Source: a virus
IMG/VR virus record: IMGVR_UViG_3300028131_000823
Coordinates: 62,001-126,000 of that record
Length of the DNA: 64,000 nucleotides
Direction: 5' to 3' (one strand)
Shown here: one piece after another, positions 31,858 through 41,320 of the stretch
Layout: each line of letters starts with the position of its first letter
Position numbering within the stretch: position 1 is the first letter of the stretch
The notes under the pieces: generated by a model
Databases searched by the model: none
What the model saw: the letters and a program-made list of their open reading frames with translations, nothing else
What the model was told of the DNA's origin: nothing
Program-made: the position numbers and the translations under genes

Positions 31858-33090
31858 ATGATGAGAAAAGGCGGACATACATTACTTATTGACGGTAACT
31901 ATTTTTTACATAGTCGCCTCTTTGTTTTACCAAGACCAAAGAATGGTGTAATGTTAGAAGATGAAGCATCGCGTGCTTCACTAATGAGAAAACTTGCAAT
32001 TGATCTTGCATCAGAAGTAAGAAAAATGCGCGGCTTCATAGACAAGGTCGTTGTTGCAGTAGATGCAAGAAGCTGGCGTAAAGATTTATTTCCAACTGCA
32101 GAATATAAAGGCACAAGAAAAGCAGATAGTTCTATAGATTGGAATGCGGTCTATGGTGTATATGAAGAATTTCAAAACATCTTACAAAAACATGGCGTAG
32201 TTGTACATAAAATAGAAGGTGCAGAAGCAGACGATGTATTATTTGGCTGGTCAACTTTACTTATTAACAGAGGTCGCAATTCTATTATATGGACAGGCGA
32301 TAAAGATCTTATTCAGCTTGTTAACTATTCAAAGGCTAATGATTCTTATTCCCTGTGGTATTCCCCGGTACAGAAAAGTCTATATTGTTTCAAGGATTTT
32401 ATTAATGTCTTAGACACATCTGAAACAACTGACACAGACGACCTATTATTTAATCTATCTACATACTCAGGTGTTAGAGAAGAATATAAAATTGCAATTA
32501 AAGATTGGATTCAATCTAATAAAGTTAAATTAACAGAAGTTAATTGCGACGAATTTATGTTCAATAAGCTATTGATTGGCGATAAGTCAGATAATATCCC
32601 ATCAGTTGTGTTATGGCAGAAAGAAATGAAAGGCGGCAAACTTAGAACATATTCAATTACAGAAAAACTCGCAGATAAAATATTTCAACAATACAATAAA
32701 GAAAATAGTCAATTTGTTATCGATCAATTGTTTAATAAAGATGAAATAGAAAAACTCGCAGATGTAGTTTATAGAGTTATAGGTAAATCATCAATTGCAC
32801 AAATTAAAAATAACATCTCACAGAATATGAGTCTAATGATGTTGCATACTAAAGTTATTCCAGATGCAATTCAAAATGAAATATATTCAAGTGTAGAATC
32901 AGAATTAAAAGTATTAGAAGGTACAGATCTTTCTCAATTGACTAATAAAGAAAAAATCTTAGAAGGTACAGGTTGGCTAAAGGTTAGTCAAACACCAAAG
33001 CAATATGATGCCTTTGCAAATATTCCTGAAACAAAAGAGAAAAAGAAGTTAAAACTAGTAGGTAAGAAAACAAACACTAAACTTTTTTAA
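31858..33090 (+). CDS. rnh: 5'-3' exonuclease/flap endonuclease, T4 RNase H-like
   Basis: 410 aa (T4 RNase H is 305). Acidic metal-site motifs of the FEN/RNase H family are present: LLIDGNYF, VVAVDARSWRKDLFPTAEYKGTR, GAEADDVLFGW, WTGDKDLIQLV and GDKSDNIPSV. It removes RNA primers and flaps from lagging-strand fragments. The extra length lies mainly in the middle (about 180-235) and C-terminus. The terminal NTKLF matches the LF ending of the polymerase C-fragment. Confidence 0.9.
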   Translation: MMRKGGHTLLIDGNYFLHSRLFVLPRPKNGVMLEDEASRASLMRKLAIDLASEVRKMRGFIDKVVVAVDARSWRKDLFPTAEYKGTRKADSSIDWNAVYGVYEEFQNILQKHGVVVHKIEGAEADDVLFGWSTLLINRGRNSIIWTGDKDLIQLVNYSKANDSYSLWYSPVQKSLYCFKDFINVLDTSETTDTDDLLFNLSTYSGVREEYKIAIKDWIQSNKVKLTEVNCDEFMFNKLLIGDKSDNIPSVVLWQKEMKGGKLRTYSITEKLADKIFQQYNKENSQFVIDQLFNKDEIEKLADVVYRVIGKSSIAQIKNNISQNMSLMMLHTKVIPDAIQNEIYSSVESELKVLEGTDLSQLTNKEKILEGTGWLKVSQTPKQYDAFANIPETKEKKKLKLVGKKTNTKLF

Positions 33091-33091
33091 T

Positions 33092-33517
33092 ATGTTAGAT
33101 GAAACTAAACTTTTTGACTTTGTAAAAATCATGTTTACAAAGAGAGATAGTTATGCAAATGTAAAAGAATCTTCTAAAAAGAGACATCATTTTATGATTA
33201 ATCGTTTTATGTCAATTAAGTTTCCAGCAAATGCACAATTATTTAATTTTAATGGCATTAATGGAAGTAAAGTAATTGATTCTTGGCAAATGGTTGCAAG
33301 TCGTTTTAATAAAGTGCCAGGTTGGATATATACTAGAACAAAGAGTTCTAATAAAAATGTTAAAGAAAAATATCAGCCATCTGATGAAGCTTTAAGATTT
33401 TATATGGAAAAAAACGAAATTGGTAAGAGAGAAGTAGAAGAATTAAAGGAGTTTAATAAAGAACAATTTTACTCTGATCTTAAGAAATTAGAAAATCAAA
33501 TAAAAGTTTATGCCTAG
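33092..33517 (+). CDS. 62: clamp loader small subunit, gp62-like
   Basis: 141 aa (T4 gp62 is 187). The block KRHHFMINRFMSIKFPANAQLFNFNGINGSKVIDSWQ resembles the gp62 core ([25 protein letters not shown] in T4; FMVNRGLSYF in cyanophages). In T4 gp62 follows gp44; here only the flap nuclease separates them. Pairing with gp44 to load the clamp is the likely role. Similarity is partial and by eye. Confidence 0.6.
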   Translation: MLDETKLFDFVKIMFTKRDSYANVKESSKKRHHFMINRFMSIKFPANAQLFNFNGINGSKVIDSWQMVASRFNKVPGWIYTRTKSSNKNVKEKYQPSDEALRFYMEKNEIGKREVEELKEFNKEQFYSDLKKLENQIKVYA

Positions 33518-34145
33518 ATATTTATTTCCAGAAGTAATCGCAGTTACTTTATATAAATATAATTCAATAGATGGAAAACTTTATACATTAATATGTAACG
33601 AGTGTAAAATTAAACAACATCAAAATACTATATTAGTAAGAAGAGAAGACATCGCTAGACTTTTATATAAATACTTTAGAAATGAAGTAGATGATTTGCC
33701 TTTAATCCCTCATGAGGTTTTACATAAAAAGGCAAACACTGTCTATTTTCTTAAAAAGATATTAGAAGAAATGCCTAACTTAAGATGGTTTCAAATATCT
33801 TATTCTAAAAATAGTAGATTTACTAGATTGAGTGAAAATACAAAAGGTGAAAAAACTTTAAACTTTGAGTTTAAGGCTATTAGAGGTAGTTTTAGAACTT
33901 TTGATTTTTTTAAAGAAAAAGACATGGAGTTTGTTAATTATGTTTTAAAAGAAGTAGGTTGCATAAAAAATATTAATTATTCTTTAGTAAAATTAAAAGC
34001 TCTTTCAGATAGACTTGAAAAACTAGGAGTAACTGATGACCAAAATGTAAAAAATGTCTGCGATAGAATTTTACAAGAATTTGATTATTGGTATGAAGAC
34101 AATCCAGAAGCGTTAATAATTACTGACTATTTGGAAGATATATAG
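33510..34145 (+). CDS. unidentified protein, 211 aa
   Basis: Overlaps the end of the gp62-like gene by 8 nt, so it is likely co-translated with replication genes. Mixed alpha/beta with a basic middle (YSKNSRFTRLSENTKGEK) and acidic C-terminus. No family recognised. A helicase loader (gp59) or other replication accessory would fit the location but there is no visible similarity. Confidence 0.55.
   Translation: MPRYLFPEVIAVTLYKYNSIDGKLYTLICNECKIKQHQNTILVRREDIARLLYKYFRNEVDDLPLIPHEVLHKKANTVYFLKKILEEMPNLRWFQISYSKNSRFTRLSENTKGEKTLNFEFKAIRGSFRTFDFFKEKDMEFVNYVLKEVGCIKNINYSLVKLKALSDRLEKLGVTDDQNVKNVCDRILQEFDYWYEDNPEALIITDYLEDI
34137..34145 (+). promoter_or_regulatory. late-type promoter motif at a gene end
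   Basis: GATATATAG forms the last codons (ED-I-stop) of the preceding gene, 19 nt before the small membrane protein. It may start the late neck/terminase unit. Confidence 0.45.
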
Positions 34146-34164
34146 CAAAAAGAAGCCTTGCTAT

Positions 34165-34413
34165 ATGGAAAATAAAAAATCTTATTTAGAAAAGATATTA
34201 ATGGACGTCGATGGTCAGCCATCGTCTAAAAGACTTATTACATTAATTTCTTTTGTTTTAATTTCAACTGCATTTATTGTAAACATTTTTGTTGAAATTC
34301 CATTAAAGGAATATATGTTTGAAGGCATGTTATGGTTAGCAGGCGCAGGCCTTGGTTTTACTACTGTTGAAAAATTTAGTAGAAAAACAGGTGTTTCAGG
34401 AGACGAGGATTAA
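34165..34413 (+). CDS. small two-helix membrane protein, possible holin, 82 aa
   Basis: Two hydrophobic segments, LITLISFVLISTAFIVNIF (about 24-42) and MFEGMLWLAGAGLGFTTV (about 51-68), with a charged N-terminus DVDGQPSSKR and a C-terminal Lys/Asp tail. Size and topology are those of class II holins and the phrasing resembles small phage membrane proteins, but it lies far from the lytic transglycosylase at 53.7 kb. Holin is a candidate only. Confidence 0.5.
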   Translation: MENKKSYLEKILMDVDGQPSSKRLITLISFVLISTAFIVNIFVEIPLKEYMFEGMLWLAGAGLGFTTVEKFSRKTGVSGDED

Positions 34414-34436
34414 TTATAAAATCAGATAAATAAAAT

Positions 34437-36398
34437 ATGGTTACAGGTTATATAGCAACTGAAGTCGGAGATAAGATAATTGCAAAATTAGTAGACCCTT
34501 ATTTAAAGGTTAAAAAAATTTTAGATTGGAATATTAAGACTGCATTTTCAAATGAATTTACAGTTGGTAAATTAACATTTGAGACAGGAAATTCCACAGT
34601 CACTGGTCTCGGTACAAATTTAGACTTAAACAATGGAGACATCGTAATGGCAGGTGGTTATGAGTTTGTAGTAGATAATACTCCTAATATTGAAACTTTA
34701 GTTTTACAAACACCTTCACAAGTAGATCTCACTGATGTTACCTTTTATGTTAAGACAGATCAATATAATTATTTTAGCTATGAATTTAGATGGAGCCAAA
34801 ATGATATTATAGAAAAAGGTGGAGAACATGCTGAATGGCATCCACTCACAAAGGGAACTTTAGTAGGGGAATTATTAGATATAGATTTTGATCCAAGTAA
34901 ACCTCTTTGGTTAGAGATTAGATCAACTGTCGAAGACATACAACCACTACATGATCTTATATTTTTAAGCATTACATATACAATAGAATATGAAGATGGA
35001 ACAGTCGTTGAATGTCCACAAACATGTGTAGACTGCGAACCATTTGAATTAGACGGATGCACTAATATTATAGTAGAATGCGATACTGCTAATTTATATA
35101 ATCCTTATGGTTTACAAAAACCAGCACATCTTTATAAGAGTCTTTCAAATCTTGCAAACAACGTCTATGGCCATAATGTAACTTATTATAGAGTAGAGCC
35201 AAACGTAAGAAGTAGAGACGTTATTTTAAAAGAATATTCGTTATATGACGTAATTGAAAAGGCAAGTATTAAGGTAATGGTACCTAATAATGAGTTTCCA
35301 ACAGAGCAGGCTAATTTTGATATATTTGGAATGGGATTTGAAGACTTTGAAATCCACATTACAGGTGAAGAATTCAGAAAACATTTTAGTGAGAATAAAA
35401 TTCCACGCAGTAGAGACTATTTATATTTTCCTTTTAACAATAAAATGTACGAGGTTAGTATGACAAGTCTCGCAGATGAATTTAATAGAGAACTTACATA
35501 TTTTAAAGTAATGTTGAAAAAATATGAAAATAGGACTTCAACAAATAAAGAAGGTTTTGAAGAAGATCTTACAGATTTAGTAAAAGGAGTTGAAGAAATA
35601 TTTGGAGAAGAAATTAAAGAAGAGCAAGAAAAGGTTACAAAACCTCTGCAATATCAAAGTACTCACCATAGGGCACAGGATGGAGTTAGAAAATTTGTAC
35701 ATAAAGATCTTGCATTAAACGATATTAATCTTAAAAATAGATGGACTGTTGTTACAAGAAATTATTATGACATGTCAACTGTATTAGCAGATGAATTTCA
35801 AGCACCTGCTGTTGTTTATGAAGCTATGTCTAATTTAAAAATGAATGAAAATAGGGCATTTACGTTTTGGGTAAACCCAACAAATACTTTTAATTTTACA
35901 GATAGTGAAAATCATGAAATAATAGATGGTACTAATATTCTAGACAAGGGCTTAATTATAAGTATATCAAATATGTACATTAAAATTATTATAAATGCAC
36001 AAGAGTATTCATTTTTACACAATATAATTTTAAGTAAAGATAAATGGTACGGGGTTGTAGTTAATTTAAGTAATACATATGGAGAGGTAAGTGCATATAT
36101 TTATGTATTAGACAAACAAAATAATTATACAGATCCAACTGGCCAAACTGACTTAGAACAAGGGTTCGCTGGTAATTTAGAAACATTATCCCCTCATATT
36201 TGGGAAACTGATGTTAATTGGAGTCTTAGAGGAAATAAATTTAATGTAACTAATATTAGAATGTTTGATAAGACAATTGAAGAGGAGCAACACACGAACG
36301 TATTGCAGCAATATGTTGTAAGAGACTCTCAACGTGCTTTAATAATTGATAATGCAATACCTTCATTACAGCTACAAAAATATGGTAGTTCAAGATAA
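34437..36398 (+). CDS. 14: neck protein gp14-like with extra beta and lectin-like domains, 653 aa
   Basis: The middle (about 220-370) follows T4 gp14: LYNPYG..., VTYYRVEPNVRSRDVILKE, FDIFGMGFEDFEIHITGEEFRKHF, PRSRDYLYFPFNNKMYEVSM (T4: CYYVPREYVSPDLIFGED; LIYFPMDNSLFEI). The N-terminal 200 residues are beta-rich. Residues about 425-635 look like a concanavalin/LamG jelly-roll (FTFWVNPTNTFNF, WYGVVVNLSNTYGEVSAYIYVLD, NVTNIRMFDKTI). T4 gp14 is only 256 aa. Directly upstream of terminase genes, as in T4. The added domains could bind glycans at the neck; inferred. Confidence 0.75.
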   Translation: MVTGYIATEVGDKIIAKLVDPYLKVKKILDWNIKTAFSNEFTVGKLTFETGNSTVTGLGTNLDLNNGDIVMAGGYEFVVDNTPNIETLVLQTPSQVDLTDVTFYVKTDQYNYFSYEFRWSQNDIIEKGGEHAEWHPLTKGTLVGELLDIDFDPSKPLWLEIRSTVEDIQPLHDLIFLSITYTIEYEDGTVVECPQTCVDCEPFELDGCTNIIVECDTANLYNPYGLQKPAHLYKSLSNLANNVYGHNVTYYRVEPNVRSRDVILKEYSLYDVIEKASIKVMVPNNEFPTEQANFDIFGMGFEDFEIHITGEEFRKHFSENKIPRSRDYLYFPFNNKMYEVSMTSLADEFNRELTYFKVMLKKYENRTSTNKEGFEEDLTDLVKGVEEIFGEEIKEEQEKVTKPLQYQSTHHRAQDGVRKFVHKDLALNDINLKNRWTVVTRNYYDMSTVLADEFQAPAVVYEAMSNLKMNENRAFTFWVNPTNTFNFTDSENHEIIDGTNILDKGLIISISNMYIKIIINAQEYSFLHNIILSKDKWYGVVVNLSNTYGEVSAYIYVLDKQNNYTDPTGQTDLEQGFAGNLETLSPHIWETDVNWSLRGNKFNVTNIRMFDKTIEEEQHTNVLQQYVVRDSQRALIIDNAIPSLQLQKYGSSR

Positions 36399-36401
36399 TC
36401 G

Positions 36402-36410
36402 AATATATAG
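36402..36410 (+). promoter_or_regulatory. late-type promoter motif (AATATATAG variant)
   Basis: AATATATAG followed by ATTATAAAAC, the extended form also seen at 27108 and 38909, 18 nt before the gp16 ATG. Confidence 0.55.
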
Positions 36411-36428
36411 ATTATAAAACTATAGATA

Positions 36429-37082
36429 ATGTCAGAGAAAAAGAAAACTATTTCAGAACAAGCCGACGAGATTAAAAAAGAGTTAGAAGATCTTTTAGGC
36501 CCAGATGAAAAAATAGACGTAGAGCAAGATCCAAGCGATTTGCCAGTTCCTAAATTTCATAATGCAACTCCAGCAATTAATTATGGTGATATGAAAGCTG
36601 GCGCTGAAAAGCAGGCTAAGAAAACTATCACAAGTCTTATGCAATTTTATCTCGAAGCTGACATTATAGAGAAGGATGAATATTTAATGGCTAAAAAGAA
36701 AATGGACGAAATGACAATGAGTTCATTAGTCTATCAATTAAATGCAGGTGAGAGAGCCCTAACTACATTGTTAGAAACTATAGAAGGTGGAGAACTTGCA
36801 CCTAGAATGTTCGAGGTACTTGCCACACTACAGAAATCAATGTTAGATATTATTAAGAGCCAGACAATGTATTTAATGGCAACTGAAGAAAGTACAAAGA
36901 GAATTGCAAGAGACATTGAACTTTATAAAAAGAGAGACGATGACCAAGAGTTAGACAGTAGAGTCGGTGGTAATAACTCAAGTGCAAATATACAAAGAGG
37001 TACTAAAGACCTTATGAATCAAATCCAGGCTGGAATTCAACAAGCTGATATAGAAGACGCAGAGACAGAAGACAATGAGTGA
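36429..37082 (+). CDS. 16: terminase small subunit, gp16-like
   Basis: 217 aa (T4 gp16 is 164). Long central helices (ITSLMQFYLEADIIEKDEYLMAKKKMDEMTMSSLVYQLNAGERALTTL is the core, about 65-115) and a helical C-terminal part, as in T4-type small terminases that oligomerise and stimulate gp17. Its last codons overlap the gp17 start by 8 nt. Identification rests on position and helical layout more than motif identity. Confidence 0.75.
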   Translation: MSEKKKTISEQADEIKKELEDLLGPDEKIDVEQDPSDLPVPKFHNATPAINYGDMKAGAEKQAKKTITSLMQFYLEADIIEKDEYLMAKKKMDEMTMSSLVYQLNAGERALTTLLETIEGGELAPRMFEVLATLQKSMLDIIKSQTMYLMATEESTKRIARDIELYKKRDDDQELDSRVGGNNSSANIQRGTKDLMNQIQAGIQQADIEDAETEDNE

Positions 37083-38889
37083 TAATTTTTGGATACCAAA
37101 AGAAACTGATCAAGCTACAAGTGACCGATTAGTGTGGTCTACTAAAAAAGTAGAAGACCTTGAAGTTGCGATGGACCAAGGTTATAAGCCTCAGGTTAAA
37201 ATGCCATTTTATGAAGGTAGACAATTTTTAAGAAGAGGTAATATTGTTTTTGAATATACAGATGAAGAAATTCAAGAACTTGCAAGGTGTGCTGCAGATA
37301 TTGTTTATTTTGCAGAGAAATACGCAGTGGTTCTTACAGATGAGGGTATTCAACAAGTAAAATTGAGAGACTATCAAAAGGATATGTTGAGAGCCTTTCA
37401 AGAAAATAGATTTAATATATGTCTTGCAAGTAGGCAAATGGGTAAGACTGTTATGGCATCTATATTTAATGCCTGGTTTTTAACATTCTCTACAGACAAG
37501 AATACATTACTGCTTGCAAATAAATCAGATACTACAAAAGAAATTATAGATAAAGCAAAGGTTGTTATAGAAAACTTACCTTTCTTTATGAAGCCAGGAA
37601 TTACAAAGTATGATGTAATGAATGTAAAGTGTGATAATGGAAGTAGACTTGTAGGGCAAAGTACAACTGCAAAGGCAGGTATTGGTTTTACAATTCACCT
37701 CTTGTTCTTGGATGAGTTTGCCCACATTCACCCTTCAATTGTTGATACTTTTTACGAAAACGTTTATCCAACACTTTCAGCGTCTAAGGTTTCAAGGATT
37801 ATTATTACAAGTACGCCAAATGGCTTTAACAAATTTTATAAGATTTATAGTGCCGCTGAGCGAGGAGATAATGAATATGCTCCAATGAGAATAGATTGGT
37901 GGCAACATCCAGATAGAGATGATGCATGGTATAAAAGAGAACTTGGAAACTTAGGAAGCATAGAAGCATTCAATAGACAATATGGAAATGAATTTGTAAG
38001 TTCATCAAATCTTTTATTAGATCCAGGTTCTATGAAGAATTTAAGAAGTAAAATGAAAGACTATCAATTTCATGAAATAGATGAATTTGTAGATGCACAA
38101 ATAGAAACTAAAGGTTTTTTAAGTTGGCATCCTGGATTTGATGTCGAAACATTAGGAGACCAAGACAAATATTGGCTACTTTCAGTCGATATTGCTGAAG
38201 GCAATGGGGGTGACTACTCAATCATTAATATATTTAGAGTTGATCCAATGACAAAAAAGGAAATGGATAATCTGGCAACGCCTGGTGCAATGTATGACTT
38301 CTTTAAACTTAATCAAGTAGGCACATTTAGATCAAATGAACATGTAATAGAAGATTTTGCAAAATGCTTATATATTATAAGCGTAGATCTTTTATATAGT
38401 GAAAACGTTAAGATGGTTATAGAATTTAATACATATGGTTCTGTATTACTTAAATATTTACAAACAGTATTTCCAAGAAGAAATGATTTTGATGAAGAGA
38501 TGGTGCTTAGATTTAAACATAGACATGATGCAAAAGGAGTTAAACATGGTATTAAAATAAAAAATGATAACAAGCCAATATTTTGTCAAAATTTTAAATC
38601 GTTGTTTGAAACTAATAGAATGAATATAACTGAATTTGAAACTGCAAATGAAATAAGTCTTTTTGGTACACTACCAAGTGGCAAATATGGTGCACAAATG
38701 GGACATGATGACCTTGCAATGTCAAGTATAATTGCAACTGAATTTTTTAACACAACGGCATATGCAGATTCAATAGAAGAATTACTAGATATTATAGATC
38801 CAGAAATTCATGACTATATGGAATTAACACTGTATAAAGACAGTCAAGAACAAGGAGACCTTAACTTTGACATTTACGACTTATTATAG
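37075..38889 (+). CDS. 17: terminase large subunit, gp17-like
   Basis: 604 aa (T4 610). ATPase domain with Walker A ASRQMGKT (118-125), Walker B LLFLDEFAHI (D213, E214) and coupling motif ITSTPNG; nuclease domain with SVDIAEGNGGDYS (about 370-382), VIEFNTYG and GHDDLAMS. This is the packaging motor that cuts concatemers and fills the head. Overlap with gp16 suggests translational coupling. Confidence 0.95.
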   Translation: MSDNFWIPKETDQATSDRLVWSTKKVEDLEVAMDQGYKPQVKMPFYEGRQFLRRGNIVFEYTDEEIQELARCAADIVYFAEKYAVVLTDEGIQQVKLRDYQKDMLRAFQENRFNICLASRQMGKTVMASIFNAWFLTFSTDKNTLLLANKSDTTKEIIDKAKVVIENLPFFMKPGITKYDVMNVKCDNGSRLVGQSTTAKAGIGFTIHLLFLDEFAHIHPSIVDTFYENVYPTLSASKVSRIIITSTPNGFNKFYKIYSAAERGDNEYAPMRIDWWQHPDRDDAWYKRELGNLGSIEAFNRQYGNEFVSSSNLLLDPGSMKNLRSKMKDYQFHEIDEFVDAQIETKGFLSWHPGFDVETLGDQDKYWLLSVDIAEGNGGDYSIINIFRVDPMTKKEMDNLATPGAMYDFFKLNQVGTFRSNEHVIEDFAKCLYIISVDLLYSENVKMVIEFNTYGSVLLKYLQTVFPRRNDFDEEMVLRFKHRHDAKGVKHGIKIKNDNKPIFCQNFKSLFETNRMNITEFETANEISLFGTLPSGKYGAQMGHDDLAMSSIIATEFFNTTAYADSIEELLDIIDPEIHDYMELTLYKDSQEQGDLNFDIYDLL

Positions 38890-38908
38890 AATACTCTAGA
38901 TTTAGGTA

Positions 38909-38917
38909 GATATATAG
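38909..38917 (+). promoter_or_regulatory. late-type promoter motif
   Basis: GATATATAG followed by ATTATAAAAAC, 33 nt before the sheath ATG. Confidence 0.65.
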
Positions 38918-38950
38918 ATTATAAAAACTAAAAAAAAATAGATAAAAATT

Positions 38951-41227
38951 ATGGCACTTAGTCCTCAATTATTACAATTCAAATCTTCGGGAGTTTACCG
39001 TTTAGAATTTGATAAGTCCCAGGTATCAAGTATATCTGCTGAGACAATAAGATTAGTTGCGGGTCACTCAAGAAAGGGACCTTACAACACGCCGGTTTTC
39101 GTTGAAGATACAGAAACTTTTGTTTTAATCTTTGGTGGAATCGACAAAAAATTAGAAAAGAAAGGAATGTTCTTTCACAGATCATGTTTAGAAGCATTAA
39201 AAAGAGGTCCAATCCTTGCTATGAACTTAGCAAGTTTTGATTCTAATGATGTAGCTTCTTATGCTAAAATTAGTACAGATGGTTCTGATGATGCAGCTGC
39301 AAACGTTTCAGCTACAGATGAATTTGCAAAATTTCATAATACTGATAAGTTTATGTTTCCATCTGATCAATCAGTTTTAGAAACATTAGGAGATTTAGAA
39401 ACATCTCTTACAGCTTTAAATTTAGTAAACATCGGTCAAAAAAACATTACAGTTATTGTAAGACAAGCACAGGATTTAGATAATTCTTTTAATGTTATTG
39501 CAAGAGAGTGGTATGGTGAAGACAATATTCCAGATGGAATTAACGAGTTTGATTATATTTCAGACTACATGGTAGATGTTTTAGTATTTCAAGGAAAATT
39601 CGAAGCTTCTGCAATGGATTTAGATCCAGTTTATGGAGATTATTTTACTTCAACTGGTTTATTAAAAGATAAATTAGTAGATTTTGCAAATGAAAGACAA
39701 GTTAGTTTATTAGCACAATATACTGGTTCAATTATCCCAGGATTTACAGATTTAGAAGGTAATGGTTTATACGTTGAACAACAAATAAACGCAGAGTCTA
39801 GAAGAACAGGTTTATTCTGTGCAATTAATGAAGCTGCAGTTGAAGCTGGAAATACTGATTTAATAGGTAACGCATATGATGCGACAGATGCTAATACTTT
39901 ACTTTCATATAGTTTAAGTGCAGGTGATAGATCAATTGATTTTTCTGGAACTGACTTTGTATTTGCTGCAACAGGTTCATCATTTACATTTACGTCAGCA
40001 AATAACGATGCATTGACATTATCTGTAGGCGATTATATGCCAGCATCTGCTGCTGATACTTTAGCTAGAGTAACAAGAATTTCTAAAACAACAACAGGCG
40101 TTTCTCCAAATGAAATAAGTGTTTATACTGTGAGTTGTTCACAACCAGTTGACGCTACATTTGATCCAGCTACTGATCTTGCTGTTAAATCATTTGAAGC
40201 TTCTGCTACTGAATATTCTTTATTTAATTTAAATAAAGCAACAATTGATGATCAAACAATTCAAAATTGTTTAACTGCATTCTCAAGTGGAGGTGTTAAA
40301 GCTGCATTAGTAGATAGAGACGTCATTGATTTAAGATATATTGTTGATTCTTTTGGATCTTATGAAGGTGGTATATTAAATAAAGCTGAATTTACACAAA
40401 TTGCAAAAGAGAGACAAAACGTTTCTTGTATTTTAAATGCTCCAACTGTTGAAGAATTTAAAAAATCTACAGATCCATCCTTTACAGATGCATTTACTGG
40501 AAGTTTTGAAACAAGATTTGTAAAAGACGGAGGTGATTTATCACAGAATCCAACTGGTACATATTCTTTACCTTCAATTGGAGATGGTGCTAATTACGGA
40601 TTCTACTATGGTCCTGGTTTAAATGTAAGAGAAAACGGTAAAGTAACAGTTGTTCCACCAGCGGCTTATGTTTCTAATAACTACATTGATAAATTTACAG
40701 ATTCATTACCATGGTCAATCGTCGCAGGTCCAAGAAGAGGAGTTATTGGCGGTACTAATGTAATTGGAGCTGAATATCCATTTGATAAATCAGATAGAGA
40801 TAACTTAGAACCATTTGGTTATAACCCAATCGTATTCGAAAGAGGAGTTGGTCTTGTAATTAAAGGTAATAAAACTGCACAACAGACTATTAAGTCTGCT
40901 TTAAGTTCTGCTCACGTTAGAGAAGTATTAATTTACATTGAAAACGGTATTGCAGATATTCTTAAAGATTATGTTTTTGAATTTAACACTGCACAAACAA
41001 GATTAGAGATTAAAACTCTTGCAGATTCATTTATGGAATCAGTTCTTGCAGATCAAGGTGTTTACGCTTATAAAAACGTAATGGATCAGACAAATAATAC
41101 TAATGAAATTATCGATAACAACATGGGTATCTTAGATACATTTGTTGAACCGGTTAAAGGTTTAGAGATTATAGTTCATAGAACAACAATCTTAAATACT
41201 GGAGAAATCGCAACAGGTAACTTCTAA
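38951..41227 (+). CDS. 18: tail sheath protein, gp18-like
   Basis: 758 aa (T4 gp18 is 659). Begins with SGVYRLEFDKSQVSSISAETIRLVAGHSRKGPYNTP, the conserved N-terminal arm and first strands of contractile sheath proteins. The C-terminal domain has ADYGFYYGPG-type and RRGVIGGTNVIG segments, then VREVLIYIENGIADILKDYVFEFNTAQTRLEI and VKGLEIIVHRTTI. The middle (about 150-430) is the variable protruding region. Forms the contractile helix around the gp19 tube. Confidence 0.93.
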   Translation: MALSPQLLQFKSSGVYRLEFDKSQVSSISAETIRLVAGHSRKGPYNTPVFVEDTETFVLIFGGIDKKLEKKGMFFHRSCLEALKRGPILAMNLASFDSNDVASYAKISTDGSDDAAANVSATDEFAKFHNTDKFMFPSDQSVLETLGDLETSLTALNLVNIGQKNITVIVRQAQDLDNSFNVIAREWYGEDNIPDGINEFDYISDYMVDVLVFQGKFEASAMDLDPVYGDYFTSTGLLKDKLVDFANERQVSLLAQYTGSIIPGFTDLEGNGLYVEQQINAESRRTGLFCAINEAAVEAGNTDLIGNAYDATDANTLLSYSLSAGDRSIDFSGTDFVFAATGSSFTFTSANNDALTLSVGDYMPASAADTLARVTRISKTTTGVSPNEISVYTVSCSQPVDATFDPATDLAVKSFEASATEYSLFNLNKATIDDQTIQNCLTAFSSGGVKAALVDRDVIDLRYIVDSFGSYEGGILNKAEFTQIAKERQNVSCILNAPTVEEFKKSTDPSFTDAFTGSFETRFVKDGGDLSQNPTGTYSLPSIGDGANYGFYYGPGLNVRENGKVTVVPPAAYVSNNYIDKFTDSLPWSIVAGPRRGVIGGTNVIGAEYPFDKSDRDNLEPFGYNPIVFERGVGLVIKGNKTAQQTIKSALSSAHVREVLIYIENGIADILKDYVFEFNTAQTRLEIKTLADSFMESVLADQGVYAYKNVMDQTNNTNEIIDNNMGILDTFVEPVKGLEIIVHRTTILNTGEIATGNF

Positions 41228-41242
41228 AAAATATAAATTTTA

Positions 41243-41275
41243 TTAAGAGGGTTGAAATATACCCTCTTAATTTTT
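41243..41275 (+). terminator. intrinsic terminator after sheath gene
   Basis: TTAAGAGGGT pairs with ACCCTCTTAA around an 8-nt loop, followed by TTTTT. Confidence 0.85.
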
Positions 41276-41289
41276 AAAGAAATTTTAAA

Positions 41290-41298
41290 GATATATAA
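41290..41298 (+). promoter_or_regulatory. late-type promoter motif
   Basis: GATATATAA, 22 nt before the tube protein ATG and just after the sheath terminator. Confidence 0.65.
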
Positions 41299-41320
41299 TT
41301 AAAAATAAAAGAAAAACAAA

